Source: an uncultured Candidatus Melainabacteria bacterium (GTDB lineage Bacteria > Cyanobacteriota > Vampirovibrionia > Gastranaerophilales > Gastranaerophilaceae). Taken from it: DNA of 64,000 bases. Under the pieces are notes generated by a model. The model was not told the DNA's origin and did not search any database. It saw only the letters and a program-made list of their open reading frames with translations. The stretch's first letter is position 1. Each line of letters opens with the position of its first letter. Location: contig CAKVIG010000001.1 in the NCBI GenBank assembly GCA_934754515.1, positions 62,001 to 126,000 on the forward strand. The letters are read 5' to 3'. This document shows, piece after piece, positions 1 to 11,304 of the stretch. Position numbers and translations under genes: made by a program.

Positions 1-116
1 ATTTATTGACAGAAGCAGCTAATATAGGGGATTTAAAACGTTATAACATGATGCTTCAAAACATTTCAATTTCTTCAAATGTTAAGAATTATTTAAATAA
101 TAACCGCCAAAAGTAA
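1..116 (+). CDS. C-terminal end of an unidentified protein (partial)
   Basis: An open frame enters from the left edge (first full codon at position 3) and ends with TAA at 114-116, giving 37 residues that finish NISISSNVKNYLNNNRQK. The tail is polar and Asn-rich and carries no motif I recognise. It ends 73 bases before the next gene on the same strand, so the two could be co-transcribed. Only the frame and stop are visible; function is unknown. Confidence 0.55.
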   Translation, partial: LLTEAANIGDLKRYNMMLQNISISSNVKNYLNNNRQK

Positions 117-189
117 AAATTGGGCAATTTTTCCTAATACAAAGACTTTATTATACTATATGTTGTTTAAAATATAAGGTTATAGTATA

Positions 190-975
190 ATGAAGGTCGA
201 TTCTATGAGTTTTAAATCTAGTGTATTATACAATCGCAAGGTTGAGCAGGCGAATACAGAAGGTCCTGCCAATCCTTTGAGGCTGAAAGCTAATTTATCA
301 AGCTTGGCAGCTCTATCAAGCTACAATCAAATTTCTATAAAACCGAAGTTTGATTATGATTCTATGGAAATTTTGACCAAAGTTGATGCCTTGTCAAAAC
401 TAATTCCACAAGACATACATATTCCTTACAGTTTTAACTCAAATGAAATCAATGGTGAAAGAATTATTGGAAAAGATGGAAATTTAGCCTGCATTAGAGA
501 ATACGATAATGAAATTGTAAGAGATTATATTCCATCCCAAAATGGCGAAAAGATTTCGCAAATTATTGAACGCGACAGACATAATGGTGCTATTATAAGC
601 AAAATTGAAAAAATTCAAAAAGAAAACTGCAATGATAAAATAAATGTTACAGTATATGATGATAAAATCAACAACAAATACACAATGTTTCAGATAGAAA
701 ACGGAAATGTTGCCGGTATCACCGAATTTTTTGCAGACGGTAAAAAGTTTAGAACATTATTAAAAGATACATTAACAAATAAGCCTCAAAGGTATATGGA
801 AGCAAAAGAAAATGACAATGGAGATTTTATTTTCACAGACGCAAAGCTTGATTCTATTGGTGAAGTAAATGAAATAAAAAAAGTTTCTCCAAACAAGGAA
901 GTTTGTATCAGATATGAAGGAATGCAAAAAATTGTTGATGTTAAACAAAAGATTTTAGATGACGAAAATCAGTAA
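190..975 (+). CDS. Hypothetical protein with lineage-type N-terminal F-x-S pattern
   Basis: This 261-residue soluble protein has no signal peptide or membrane segment and matches no family I know. It is rich in Lys, Asn and Ile. The middle (about residues 80-225) contains repeating acidic/aromatic segments such as IIGKDGNLACIREYDN and VTVYDDKINNKYTMF that suggest beta-strand repeats. The N-terminus (MKVDSMSFKSS) fits the pattern M-x-[IV]-x(n)-F-x-[GAS] shared with several other small proteins in this window. Two starts are possible: ATG 190 (AAGG at 176-179) or ATG 205 (AAGG at 193-196). A TTGTTT/TATAAT pair at 163-168 and 186-191 (17-base spacer) would favour the second. It converges on dnaX with only 2 bases between the stop codons. 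Confidence 0.75.
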   Translation: MKVDSMSFKSSVLYNRKVEQANTEGPANPLRLKANLSSLAALSSYNQISIKPKFDYDSMEILTKVDALSKLIPQDIHIPYSFNSNEINGERIIGKDGNLACIREYDNEIVRDYIPSQNGEKISQIIERDRHNGAIISKIEKIQKENCNDKINVTVYDDKINNKYTMFQIENGNVAGITEFFADGKKFRTLLKDTLTNKPQRYMEAKENDNGDFIFTDAKLDSIGEVNEIKKVSPNKEVCIRYEGMQKIVDVKQKILDDENQ

Positions 976-977
976 AA

Positions 978-2879
978 TTACTCAATATACTTTCCGTCAA
1001 AAAGCTCCATTACCATTTTTTCTTGGTCAGATTCCAAACGTTTTTTATCATTCTCTGTTTTAGGAGTGTCTTCCGCATTTGCTTTTTTTGCAGTTTGTAT
1101 TGGTACTGATTCAGTAACAGGCTCAGTTTCAGTCGCGTTTTGAGCTTGGACAGGCTTTTCAATTTGCGATTGAGGTTTTGGTTGAATATCTTGTTGAGAC
1201 TTTGGCTCAGGAGCGACAGTCGGTGCTGCTATTTTAAAGTTTTTTTTTACTGATTCTGCAGTAATTTCGCCATCTCCACCTTGAGGAAGTCTTACCATTA
1301 CGGAAACATCTGCGTTAAACATCAAGCTTGCAGCCTCTATAAGCATTTGTTTTTTGTTTGTATCATTAATTTGCGCAACCAACTTTTCGTTCTTAAACGT
1401 AATAATAACCCCGTCAGGAGCAATTTTTACAGGAGTTGCTAAATTTAACAGTGCTTTTGTTGAAGGACTTTTTACGTTTAATAACAAAGCTTTCCACAAA
1501 CTCTGAATATCATTACCGTCAGGTTTTTGCGACATCGGAGGCGGTGTAAAATCGTCTTGCGGTTGTGGTTCAACAGCTCTTGGAGCTTCTTGCATAATTG
1601 CTTGTGCAGGAGCAGGTTGACTTGCTTGAGGTTGGCGGACTTGCGGTTTAGTTTCCTGAACAGGAATCGGAGCAGGACGAGTCACATGCGCAACTGGCTG
1701 CGGACGAGGCGCAAGCGCAAAATTTCCGCCTTCCAGAGCCTTGACTCTATTTTGCAAATCCAAAAGTGTAGAGTTTTCGCTCATATTAGCCAAGTCAATC
1801 ATTCCGACTTCAAGCCACAAATGCTGATTGGAAGCAAGTTTCACTTCCTTGATATAATATGTGATTCTCTCTAATAAGAACACAATTTGTTGAGTTTCTA
1901 AAGACTCTTTTTGTTTAACAAGTTCTGCGATTTGAGCTTCATTAAGTCCTGTTAGTTCGCTCAACAAATCTGGTTTACAGTTTTTAACTATAAGCAGATT
2001 TTTAAAATATTCAGACAAGTTAGTCAAAATTTGTAACGGTTCATTACCTGAATTATAAATATCATTCAGAATTTCTATCGCGTCATTAGGCGATGATGAA
2101 ATTATTTTATCACTCAATTTATTCAAGACATCGAACGAAATTCTGCCAAGCACTGCGTTAACATCTTCCGAAGTAATTTCTTTTGAAACACCAAGCAAAC
2201 TTAATTGGTCTAAAAGCGAAATACTGTCACGCATACCGCCTGCAGAGTTTTTCGCAATCGTGAATAGCGCATCATCTGAAATATTTATTTTTTCTTCATC
2301 TGAAATATATCTCAAATGCTTAACGATATCGTCAGTTGTAATTCTTCTGAAATCAAATCTTTGACAACGGCTTTTAATCGTATCGAGAACCTTATGCACT
2401 TCAGTTGTCGCAAGAATAAAAATTACATTTTCAGGAGGTTCTTCCAGCGTTTTCAACAACGCATTAAACGCATGATTTGTCAACATGTGAACTTCGTCGA
2501 TAATATAGATTTTATACTTGCCATGCACAGGAACATATTGAATTTTTTCCAAAATGCTTTGCGTATCTTCAACTTTTCTGTTACTTGCAGCATCGATTTC
2601 AATAACGTCCATAGGAACAGAATTCATAATATCTAAGCAGCTTTCGCATTCTCCGCAAGGATGAATGGTAGGGCCATTTTTACAGTTCAAAGATTTTGCA
2701 AGTATTCTTGCAGTGGAAGTTTTACCCGTACCGCGAGGACCTGTAAACAAAAATGCGTGCGCGATTTTTCCAAGCTCAATAGCACTTGTAAGAGTCTTTT
2801 TGATATGTTCCTGACCTACAAGCTTATCCAGAGTTTGCGGACGATATTTTCTGTATAATGGTACGTAATTTCCACTCAT
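978..2879 (-). CDS. dnaX: DNA polymerase III subunit gamma/tau
   Basis: This is the clamp-loader ATPase of the replicative polymerase (633 residues, close to E. coli tau at 643). Residues 1-370 form the AAA+ core with the start typical of the family (PLYRKYRPQTLDKLVGQEH), Walker A GPRGTGKTS, a zinc site with CxECESC spacing and Walker B DEVHML. A Pro/Gln-rich linker (about 385-450) follows. Next is the domain that begins DIQSLWKALLLNVKSPSTKA, then a second Pro/Gln linker to the C-terminus. The coding strand has nine consecutive A at codons 544-547; a -1 shift there meets TAA within two codons, which would give a gamma-like short form (see separate entry). The start is ATG with only a weak ribosome site. 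It converges with the gene ending at 975. Confidence 0.97.
   Translation of the reverse strand: MSGNYVPLYRKYRPQTLDKLVGQEHIKKTLTSAIELGKIAHAFLFTGPRGTGKTSTARILAKSLNCKNGPTIHPCGECESCLDIMNSVPMDVIEIDAASNRKVEDTQSILEKIQYVPVHGKYKIYIIDEVHMLTNHAFNALLKTLEEPPENVIFILATTEVHKVLDTIKSRCQRFDFRRITTDDIVKHLRYISDEEKINISDDALFTIAKNSAGGMRDSISLLDQLSLLGVSKEITSEDVNAVLGRISFDVLNKLSDKIISSSPNDAIEILNDIYNSGNEPLQILTNLSEYFKNLLIVKNCKPDLLSELTGLNEAQIAELVKQKESLETQQIVFLLERITYYIKEVKLASNQHLWLEVGMIDLANMSENSTLLDLQNRVKALEGGNFALAPRPQPVAHVTRPAPIPVQETKPQVRQPQASQPAPAQAIMQEAPRAVEPQPQDDFTPPPMSQKPDGNDIQSLWKALLLNVKSPSTKALLNLATPVKIAPDGVIITFKNEKLVAQINDTNKKQMLIEAASLMFNADVSVMVRLPQGGDGEITAESVKKNFKIAAPTVAPEPKSQQDIQPKPQSQIEKPVQAQNATETEPVTESVPIQTAKKANAEDTPKTENDKKRLESDQEKMVMELFDGKYIE
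1240..1248 (-). promoter_or_regulatory. A9 slippage / frameshift candidate inside dnaX
   Basis: Reading the minus strand, codons V544-K545-K546-N547 are written GTA AAA AAA AAC, a run of nine A. An extra A or a -1 ribosomal shift gives KKKL followed at once by TAA. Slippage on A runs is the established route to the short dnaX product in Thermus (A9, transcriptional) and E. coli (A6G, ribosomal). The run and the adjacent -1 stop are seen; the slippage itself is inferred. Confidence 0.5.
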
Positions 2880-2979
2880 ACAACCAGTTTATCATGGAAA
2901 TAGAATACAGTAAAATAAAGAACAGTAAATTTTATTCGTGTAATAGTTACACTTCTTAATATCCCTTAAAAAAAGTAAA

Positions 2980-3002
2980 AGCGATAATTAAAAATTATCG
3001 CT
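2980..3002 (-). terminator. Rho-independent terminator of the 92-residue gene
   Basis: Perfect 10-bp stem AGCGATAATT / AATTATCGCT with a 3-base loop. Read on the minus strand it is followed by a T-rich stretch (TTTTACTTTTTTT). It lies 42 bases past the stop of the gene at 3044-3322. Confidence 0.8.
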
Positions 3003-3043
3003 AAATTATGTGTGTGTATTATAGATTTTCTTTTTAATGCTTA

Positions 3044-3322
3044 TTATGCAATCGCACTGAATTGTTTAGTTTCAGTTTGTCCGGCTTGGTCGTTTTCACG
3101 AATCATATTAAATGTTCTGTATAACTTGTAACCTAAAGCTTTTAATGGGTTAGAACTTACTGAATCTGCGTTTTGTGCGAATTCTTGGTTATGTTGAAAT
3201 TTAACTGATGCATTTGGGTCTCTCAACATCAAGATTGCGTTTTGAGAACCTAAATCTCTTGTCATATATTTATTATTAGAATTTTCTCTGAAGTTTACGT
3301 TTGAAATTTTAGTAATTTGCAT
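3044..3322 (-). CDS. Small hypothetical protein with lineage-type N-terminus
   Basis: This 92-residue protein begins MQITKISNVNFRENSN and shares the M-x-I-x(n)-F-x pattern of the other small proteins in the window. I chose ATG 3322 because AGAGGTG stands 6 bases before it; a longer reading would need a GTG that is part of that ribosome site. There is no membrane segment or signal peptide. The C-terminal half is basic and Asn/Gln-rich (NPLKALGYKLYRTFNMIREN). It is monocistronic: its own terminator lies downstream and a 317-base gap upstream. I do not recognise a family. Confidence 0.75.
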   Translation of the reverse strand: MQITKISNVNFRENSNNKYMTRDLGSQNAILMLRDPNASVKFQHNQEFAQNADSVSSNPLKALGYKLYRTFNMIRENDQAGQTETKQFSAIA

Positions 3323-3639
3323 TTCTATCACCTCTGTGAACTTTCTGTTAATTAAGTGTTTGTTTTACACTTCATTTAACAATTTCATTATGCTACATAT
3401 AAAATAAAAAGTCAAGGGGTTTATTCTCTTTTTGTAAACTTTTGTGAAATTCAACAAAATCAGGCATTTGAGGATAAAATGTCAAAAATACACTTAAAAA
3501 TTACCCAACTAGGTAGTGCCTTTTCGGTGTATTTTTTACACTTTTTATTTTTGGCATGGCTTTTCATGCCTTTACAAATTATGAAAAGTAGGTTGCAAAG
3601 CTCCCTTTCTTCTTTTAAAATATATATAAAGGTGATTTT
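3323..3639. other. Gene-free stretch with weak hairpins
   Basis: The stretch holds the 5' leaders of two divergent genes. An inverted repeat AAAAATACAC (3484-3493) / GTGTATTTTT (3527-3536) and a short GGCATG / CATGCC hairpin (3553-3570) lie in the leader of the response regulator. I see no clear promoter pair and no RNA gene. A 61-codon open frame (3479-3664) runs into the regulator start and is not convincing. Confidence 0.5.
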
Positions 3640-4353
3640 ATGGTTGAAAAGAAAAGAATTTTGATTGTCGATGATGACACAGAAATTAGGGATTTGTTGG
3701 AGTTTGATATTTCATCAAGCGGATACTTTGTAGATACAGCTCGTGACGGCATGGAAGGCTTAAACAAGGCTTTGAATAACAAATACGACTTGATTTTACT
3801 TGATGTTATGATGCCAAAAATGAACGGTTTTGATGTTTGCAAAAACATCCGCCAAGCCAAGATTAATGTTCCGATTTTAATGTTAACTGCAAAAGGTACG
3901 ATTGGTGACAAGACAAGCGGTTTTGACAGCGGTGCGGATGATTATTTGGTTAAACCGTTTGATGTTCAAGAAGTTTTGTTGAGAATTCGTGTTTTGTTGC
4001 GCAGAAACCAACCGCAAGTTGAAACAATGACATCCAACGAAATTTTAGAAGCAGGTGAAATCGAAATTTTACCTGATACATTGGAAACCGTAATTCTTAA
4101 TAAAAAAATCAAACTTACACCTACTGAATTTGAAATCTTGTATTGCTTGATGCAGCATTTCAACAAACCCGTAACACTTGCAACGCTTCTTGAAGAAGTT
4201 TGGGGTTACAGCAGCGATGAGGACGTAAGGATGTTGAGGGTTCACGTTGGCGCGTTGAGAAACAAAATCGAGCCTGATACGAAGAAGCCTAAGTACTTAC
4301 ATACGGTGACAAATGTCGGATATAAGTTGACACCGTTTGGAGAAGCTTCGTAA
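3640..4353 (+). CDS. OmpR-family response regulator
   Basis: DNA-binding response regulator of 237 residues. The receiver domain (about 1-120) shows the acidic cluster DDD at 11-13, phospho-acceptor D55 in LILLDVMMPK, a conserved T in LTAKG and the K in LVKPF. A winged-helix Trans_reg_C domain follows (about 135-233), with the family signature around LTPTEFEIL and RMLRVHVGALRNKIE. AAAGGTG stands 7 bases before the ATG. The cognate kinase is almost certainly the gene at 4608-6287 on the same strand, separated by a 254-base gap that holds a family A repeat. The regulated genes cannot be read from the sequence. Confidence 0.93.
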   Translation: MVEKKRILIVDDDTEIRDLLEFDISSSGYFVDTARDGMEGLNKALNNKYDLILLDVMMPKMNGFDVCKNIRQAKINVPILMLTAKGTIGDKTSGFDSGADDYLVKPFDVQEVLLRIRVLLRRNQPQVETMTSNEILEAGEIEILPDTLETVILNKKIKLTPTEFEILYCLMQHFNKPVTLATLLEEVWGYSSDEDVRMLRVHVGALRNKIEPDTKKPKYLHTVTNVGYKLTPFGEAS

Positions 4354-4566
4354 ATGGAAAATTGTTTATTGGTGCAAAAAATTGCACCCTACAATTTTTA
4401 AAGGCAATAAGTGGATTATGAGTTGAAAGTTGAAAGTGGAAAGCTGTTTTAGATATTTATGAAATTAATAGAGTTTTATATTGAACGTATTTTAATTAAA
4501 GATTGTAGGGTGCAATTTTTTGCACCAATAAATAATTTTCCATTTTTCATTTTCAATTTTCCATTC
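4354..4566. repeat. Family A inverted-repeat element, two fused arms
   Basis: Begins directly after the regulator stop codon with ATGGAAAATTG and ends with TTTCAATTTTCCAT. It contains GGTGCAAAAAATTGCACC (4371-4388) and the same core in the opposite orientation (4508-4527), each next to the CCCTACAA / TTGTAGGG flank, so this copy looks like two head-to-head halves. It separates the response regulator from its kinase. Confidence 0.85.
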
Positions 4567-4607
4567 AACTTACAACTTGTAAAATAAAATAAAAGCGTGG
4601 AATAAAA

Positions 4608-6287
4608 ATGGTTCAATTTTTTAGCAAAAGAAGATTAAAGATTGCAGAACAGATAATTATCGTTATCTTTTTTGCGGTGCTGATTCCGATGACAGTTAGC
4701 GGTGTTATTATCAGTAATATTAACCAGCAATCAAACCGCGCTCAGCTTCGTTCGGCAGCCGTTATGATTGCAAATATTGTGTCCGAGGAGATTGATGTCT
4801 TCGAGCACTCGATTAATAACGAACTTACGCAAATTATTGCAAGCCTTGAATACTTGAATAATCCTACCCAAGAACAAAACTACCTTGATAGTATAATCGG
4901 TGATTTGCCTTTTTATAAAGAACTTGCTGTTGTCAGAAAGAGCCAACTCGAAAAATACAAAATGTACAGCATTCAAGATGATTACGCCGTATTTAGCCGT
5001 CCGATGAAAAACGGACACTATTTGGTTGCGGTTTTGGATATCAATACTTTGCAAAAAAATCTTTTCAAAACTTTGACGGAAGACAAGCGCCAAATTTATG
5101 TCTTAGCAGGTAAAGACCTCATTGCAACGAGCAATTATTCGCAAGATGGCTATGATAAAAGTATTGCACAGCTTCCTGAGAAACTTCGCGAAAATGAGCC
5201 TGTAATCTATGGTGACACCAAAAATCAACCGCTTGTTTATCTCAAGAAAACTGATCCTGATGTGACGATTATTGTAAATACTTCTAAGATTGTCACTAAA
5301 CATACTATTGACTACAACCGTGATAAAATCATACTTTCAATCCTTTTAACTGTGCTTACGGTATTCTTTGTTGTAGGATTATACACATCCTACCTGTATA
5401 TCAATATCCGTCAGCTTTTCAAGGCGATTATTGCGATATCAAAAGGAAACTACGAAAGACGAATCAGACTGTTAACCAATATTTTCACACCTTTCGAGAT
5501 TGTTTTTCTCGGAAACGAGTTCAACAGAATGGTTAACCAGATTCACAAATCCTACATTCAGCTAAAGAAGAAGAACAAAGAGCTTAAGCAGATGAACGAA
5601 TTCCGCTCAAACATGATTGATACGGTGAGCCACGAATTCAGAACACCGCTTACAAGTATTCAAGGATACACTTCAAGACTTCTAAGGCAAGATATCCAAA
5701 TTGATGAAGAAACAAAAGTTAAGTCGTTAAAAATTATCAAAAAACAATCTGAGCGTTTGAAACGCATGATTGAAGATTTGCTTGTTATTCCTGATATTGA
5801 AGGCGCACGATTGAACGTTAATTTAGTTAACATTCCTATTAATTCCGTTATTGAAAGTTCAATCATGCTTGTGAGAAATGACGCGAATAAGGAAATCATA
5901 AACAATGTTCAAGACTGCGAAATCGAGATTTTGGCTGATACTGACAGAATTGAACAGGTCTTTGTGAACCTTATCGAAAACGCGATTAAGTATTCTAAAG
6001 ACGATAGTCCGATTACTTTGGATTACGAAATAAGAGATGAAAGACTTGTTGTGAGTGTTCAGAATGCTTATGATGTTATTCCAAGAGAAAAACTTAAGAC
6101 TCTGTTTGACAAATTTACTCGCGTTGATGACAAAACTACACGAACAACTCGTGGCACGGGTTTAGGTTTGTTTATCGTAAAAGGTTTGGTTGAAGCAATG
6201 GACGGCGAAATCAGACTTTATTCAAACGAAGATTGCGGTTTTTGCGTAAAAGTGTTTATGCCGATTGCAAGAGATTTAGAGGATTAA
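4608..6287 (+). CDS. Sensor histidine kinase with extracytoplasmic sensor domain
   Basis: Membrane kinase of 559 residues. TM1 (about 13-36) and TM2 (about 243-266) flank an extracytoplasmic domain of about 205 residues, probably a Cache/PAS-like sensor. A HAMP-like linker (about 267-325) and short coiled coil follow. HisKA carries phospho-acceptor H342 in SHEFRTPLTS. HATPase_c shows the N box NLIENAIKYS and the G2 box RGTGLGLFIVKG; the G1 region is weakly conserved. It is the partner of the OmpR-type regulator upstream. Spacing and repeat content suggest separate or read-through transcription. The ligand is unknown. It ends 5 bases before the converging MATE gene, with no terminator between them. 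Confidence 0.92.
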   Translation: MVQFFSKRRLKIAEQIIIVIFFAVLIPMTVSGVIISNINQQSNRAQLRSAAVMIANIVSEEIDVFEHSINNELTQIIASLEYLNNPTQEQNYLDSIIGDLPFYKELAVVRKSQLEKYKMYSIQDDYAVFSRPMKNGHYLVAVLDINTLQKNLFKTLTEDKRQIYVLAGKDLIATSNYSQDGYDKSIAQLPEKLRENEPVIYGDTKNQPLVYLKKTDPDVTIIVNTSKIVTKHTIDYNRDKIILSILLTVLTVFFVVGLYTSYLYINIRQLFKAIIAISKGNYERRIRLLTNIFTPFEIVFLGNEFNRMVNQIHKSYIQLKKKNKELKQMNEFRSNMIDTVSHEFRTPLTSIQGYTSRLLRQDIQIDEETKVKSLKIIKKQSERLKRMIEDLLVIPDIEGARLNVNLVNIPINSVIESSIMLVRNDANKEIINNVQDCEIEILADTDRIEQVFVNLIENAIKYSKDDSPITLDYEIRDERLVVSVQNAYDVIPREKLKTLFDKFTRVDDKTTRTTRGTGLGLFIVKGLVEAMDGEIRLYSNEDCGFCVKVFMPIARDLED

Positions 6288-6292
6288 ATTCG

Positions 6293-7672
6293 CTAAGTTA
6301 AATTTCTCTTTGCTCTCAATTTCTTTTGAGTTTTTAGAATAAAGCTTTTTATTGATGAATAATAACCGATTGCCAAAACCAAAGATGCTGCTATCCAAGC
6401 AATCGGACCTGCATAAAAAACACCAAAATAACCAATTTTTGCAGCAAGATAAATAGCTGCAAATGCACGCATTAAAAGTTCACCAATTGATGCAAGCATA
6501 GGTATAACAGCTCGTCCAAGTCCTTGTAAAGCGTTTCTGTAAATAAAAATTTGCGCTAAGAAAAAATAAAAAATAGAGCTTCTAAACAAATAATCATGCG
6601 CAATTTTTACAACAGCTTCATTGCCTGCACCAATAAAAATTCTTACCAAATCGCCGCCAAAGAAATGCATTATAAATGCCATAACTATACTCAAGCCTAA
6701 ATTAATAAGTGACGCTTTTTTCACACCATATCTTATTCTGGAAAAACATCCCGCACCGAAATTTTGTGCTACAAAAGATGCTAACGCAACACCAAAAGAT
6801 ATCATCGGAAGTGTCGCAATTTGTTCAATTCTGAGAGCCGCCGTGAAAGCTGCAATTACGTTTGCACCAAAAGTATTACAAACACTCTGAATAATTAATA
6901 TGCTCAAGCCTAAAATTGCAAACTGTACAGCCATTGGAATACCGACTTTCAGGTGTTCCATTGCAAACGGAAATTCTTCTTTCCAATCAAAAATCCAATC
7001 TTGCACTTTTAGGTGCAAAATAGGGAAATGCTTTTTTACGTACCAAACACAAAGAAGCCCTGATATTGCTTGAGAAAGCACTAACGCTAAAGCTGAACCC
7101 GGAACTCCCAAATGGAATTGCAATATAAACAACAGTGCCAAAAATATATTTATAATAGAAGCTATAATCAAACAATATAGAGGTGTCATGCTATCGCCCA
7201 AAGCTCTGATTATACCGGCTAAAAGGTTATAGAAGTTTGCGACAAACAAACCTAAAACGACAATTTGAATATAGTAATACGCATCCTTATAAATTTCTTG
7301 CGGTACATTCATCAGGTATAAAATCTGATTCATGAAAACAGCACAAAATACAGTGAATAAAAGAGTAAAAGCAAAACTCAAGATTGTAGACATCGTAACC
7401 GAACGCCTTACTGCGTCAAAATCTTTCGCGCCAAATCTTTGACCCGTAATTACAGAAAAACCGTTTGTAAGTCCGACAATAATGAACATTATCAAGAAAA
7501 ACAAAGGTGAAACTGCACCAACTGCCGCAAGTGCGTTCATACCAAGAGTTCTTCCAACAATAATAATATCTGCAACATTATAAAACTGTTGAAAAATATT
7601 CCCGATAAGCAGAGGAATAGAAAACAACAACATTAATTTTAATGGTGCGCCTTTCGTTAAGTCGTTTATCAT
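6293..7672 (-). CDS. MATE family efflux transporter
   Basis: Polytopic membrane protein of 459 residues, the usual MATE length, with about 12 hydrophobic segments in two halves. The first half begins LKLMLLFSIPLLIGNIFQQFYNVADIIIVGR, here cited only as the region 10-40, and contains the typical N-Q-F-Y-N-V-A-D family signature; VITGQRFGAKD follows TM3. The second half (from about residue 240) repeats the pattern with VGIPMAVQFAILGLSILII and VAQNFGAG. The family uses Na+ or H+ gradients to export drugs or metabolites across the inner membrane; the substrate is not predictable. It appears to be a single gene between the kinase and gyrB. Confidence 0.9.
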   Translation of the reverse strand: MINDLTKGAPLKLMLLFSIPLLIGNIFQQFYNVADIIIVGRTLGMNALAAVGAVSPLFFLIMFIIVGLTNGFSVITGQRFGAKDFDAVRRSVTMSTILSFAFTLLFTVFCAVFMNQILYLMNVPQEIYKDAYYYIQIVVLGLFVANFYNLLAGIIRALGDSMTPLYCLIIASIINIFLALLFILQFHLGVPGSALALVLSQAISGLLCVWYVKKHFPILHLKVQDWIFDWKEEFPFAMEHLKVGIPMAVQFAILGLSILIIQSVCNTFGANVIAAFTAALRIEQIATLPMISFGVALASFVAQNFGAGCFSRIRYGVKKASLINLGLSIVMAFIMHFFGGDLVRIFIGAGNEAVVKIAHDYLFRSSIFYFFLAQIFIYRNALQGLGRAVIPMLASIGELLMRAFAAIYLAAKIGYFGVFYAGPIAWIAASLVLAIGYYSSIKSFILKTQKKLRAKRNLT

Positions 7673-7822
7673 CTCGGTTAGCCTCTTTTGATATTATAGC
7701 ACAGAGAAATTGGAGTAAATTGACCAATTCCGACTTCAAAAAATAATTCAGACAAAATAAAAAGTAGAAATTATAATACAAATTTCTACTTTTCATTCTT
7801 ATTTTTAACTGATTAAAATATC

Positions 7823-10267
<2,445 letters not shown>

Positions 10268-10298
10268 TTATAAATAAAAGCTCTTTTCAGCTATTTTT

Positions 10299-10333
10299 GT
10301 GCGCATGCGCACGTTACTTCAATTAGTATAGCA
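10299..10333 (-). promoter_or_regulatory. gyrB promoter with 14-bp palindrome at the start site
   Basis: On the minus strand an extended -10, TGC-TATACT (10325-10333), lacks a good -35. Starting about 12 bases downstream, in the early leader, is the perfect palindrome GTGCGCATGCGCAC (10299-10312), very GC-rich for this region. It could be an operator or a 5' mRNA hairpin. The elements are seen; the role is inferred. Confidence 0.55.
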
Positions 10334-10401
10334 CAAAAAAAGATTTTGGGAAAATGTTGTTATAAAGTTAATTTTCAGACTAAAAAAACTTCTTATTTTT
10401 A

Positions 10402-10416
10402 TGCTAATCTTTTATT
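10402..10416 (+). promoter_or_regulatory. Extended -10 placing the start at the ATG (leaderless candidate)
   Basis: TG-C-TAATCT ends at 10410, 6 bases before the ATG at 10417, and no Shine-Dalgarno sequence precedes the ATG. If this is the promoter, transcription starts at or next to the start codon. Confidence 0.45.
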
Positions 10417-11280
10417 ATGAAGAAGTTAGCTTTATTACTTATACTATTTGCTCAAACAGCAGTTTTCGCATCTCCTGTTGTCTATAATGATAACGGCAAA
10501 TTCGGTTTGCAGGATGAAAACGGCACTGTTTTAGTAGAAGCTAAATATAAAAAATTAATACGCCTTGGAGAATCAGGTTGGATTATTCAAAAAGGTTCAA
10601 AATTTGGTGTCATGGATTCTAATGGCAACATTTTAGTAGAGCCGATTTATTCCAACGCCGATAGAATTTTAGGCAAATTCGTTAAGTTTAAAAAAGGCGA
10701 TAAATACGGCATTTTTGACGAACAAGGTTTCACAATTTTGCCGGTAGAATATTCTTCAATTGACTTGTTGTATGGCGGAATGTTTTTAACTTGCAAAAAT
10801 TATAAATACGGCGTCACGGATTTTAACGGTCAACCTATTTTGGATAATATTTTTGACGATATTTACATGCCAAAACCTAATTCAATGATTATTGTATATA
10901 ATGGTGAAAAATACGAAATCACAAGAAATAAAAATGAAGAATTGACATTACCAAATAATGTACGTGCAATAAAAGATAATTCAGAATTTACAATCACAGA
11001 ACTTATTACAAAACCGGTTGCAACTACCGGATATTACAGCGTAAGTGCGACCAATTATTTATTAAAAGTCTTTTCATCAATTTCACCTGCATACGAACAA
11101 ACAATTGATGAATTAATGTTCTCACAAGGCGCAGATGCAGCTTCTATCATTATGAAGTGCGTATGGATTCCAAAATTTCCGATTGTATATGTAAAAAAAT
11201 ATTATCAGAACTTAAAAGCCCCCAATAATGGTCCATTGAGTGGCGTAAAAACAAATTTGAAAAAACATATGAATGAGTAG
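10417..11280 (+). CDS. Secreted WG-repeat protein
   Basis: This 287-residue protein starts with a signal peptide (MKKLALLLILFAQTAVFA, cleavage after about residue 18). WG/KWG-type beta repeats cover residues 20-170, with repeating units such as GKFGLQDENGTVLVEAKY, SKFGVMDSNGNILVEPIY and DKYGIFDEQGFTILPVEY. The C-terminal 110 residues are not recognised. WG repeats form beta-propeller-like scaffolds of unknown ligand in many bacteria. The protein probably sits in the periplasm or on the outer surface. It is divergent from gyrB and has no obvious operon partner. Confidence 0.85.
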   Translation: MKKLALLLILFAQTAVFASPVVYNDNGKFGLQDENGTVLVEAKYKKLIRLGESGWIIQKGSKFGVMDSNGNILVEPIYSNADRILGKFVKFKKGDKYGIFDEQGFTILPVEYSSIDLLYGGMFLTCKNYKYGVTDFNGQPILDNIFDDIYMPKPNSMIIVYNGEKYEITRNKNEELTLPNNVRAIKDNSEFTITELITKPVATTGYYSVSATNYLLKVFSSISPAYEQTIDELMFSQGADAASIIMKCVWIPKFPIVYVKKYYQNLKAPNNGPLSGVKTNLKKHMNE

Positions 11281-11304
11281 ACTTTGATTTATTATAACAA
11301 ATAA

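Noticed and set aside
44..3400. dnaX shadow frames on the + strand (1527-1874, 2316-2636, 2661-2858)
   Set aside because: All lie antisense to the conserved dnaX coding sequence and have low-complexity or His/Arg/Phe-rich translations without start signals.
3479..3664. 61-codon + strand open frame with GAGG before its ATG
   Set aside because: It runs 25 bases into the well-supported response regulator in another frame, has no recognisable content, and the region looks like an untranslated leader.
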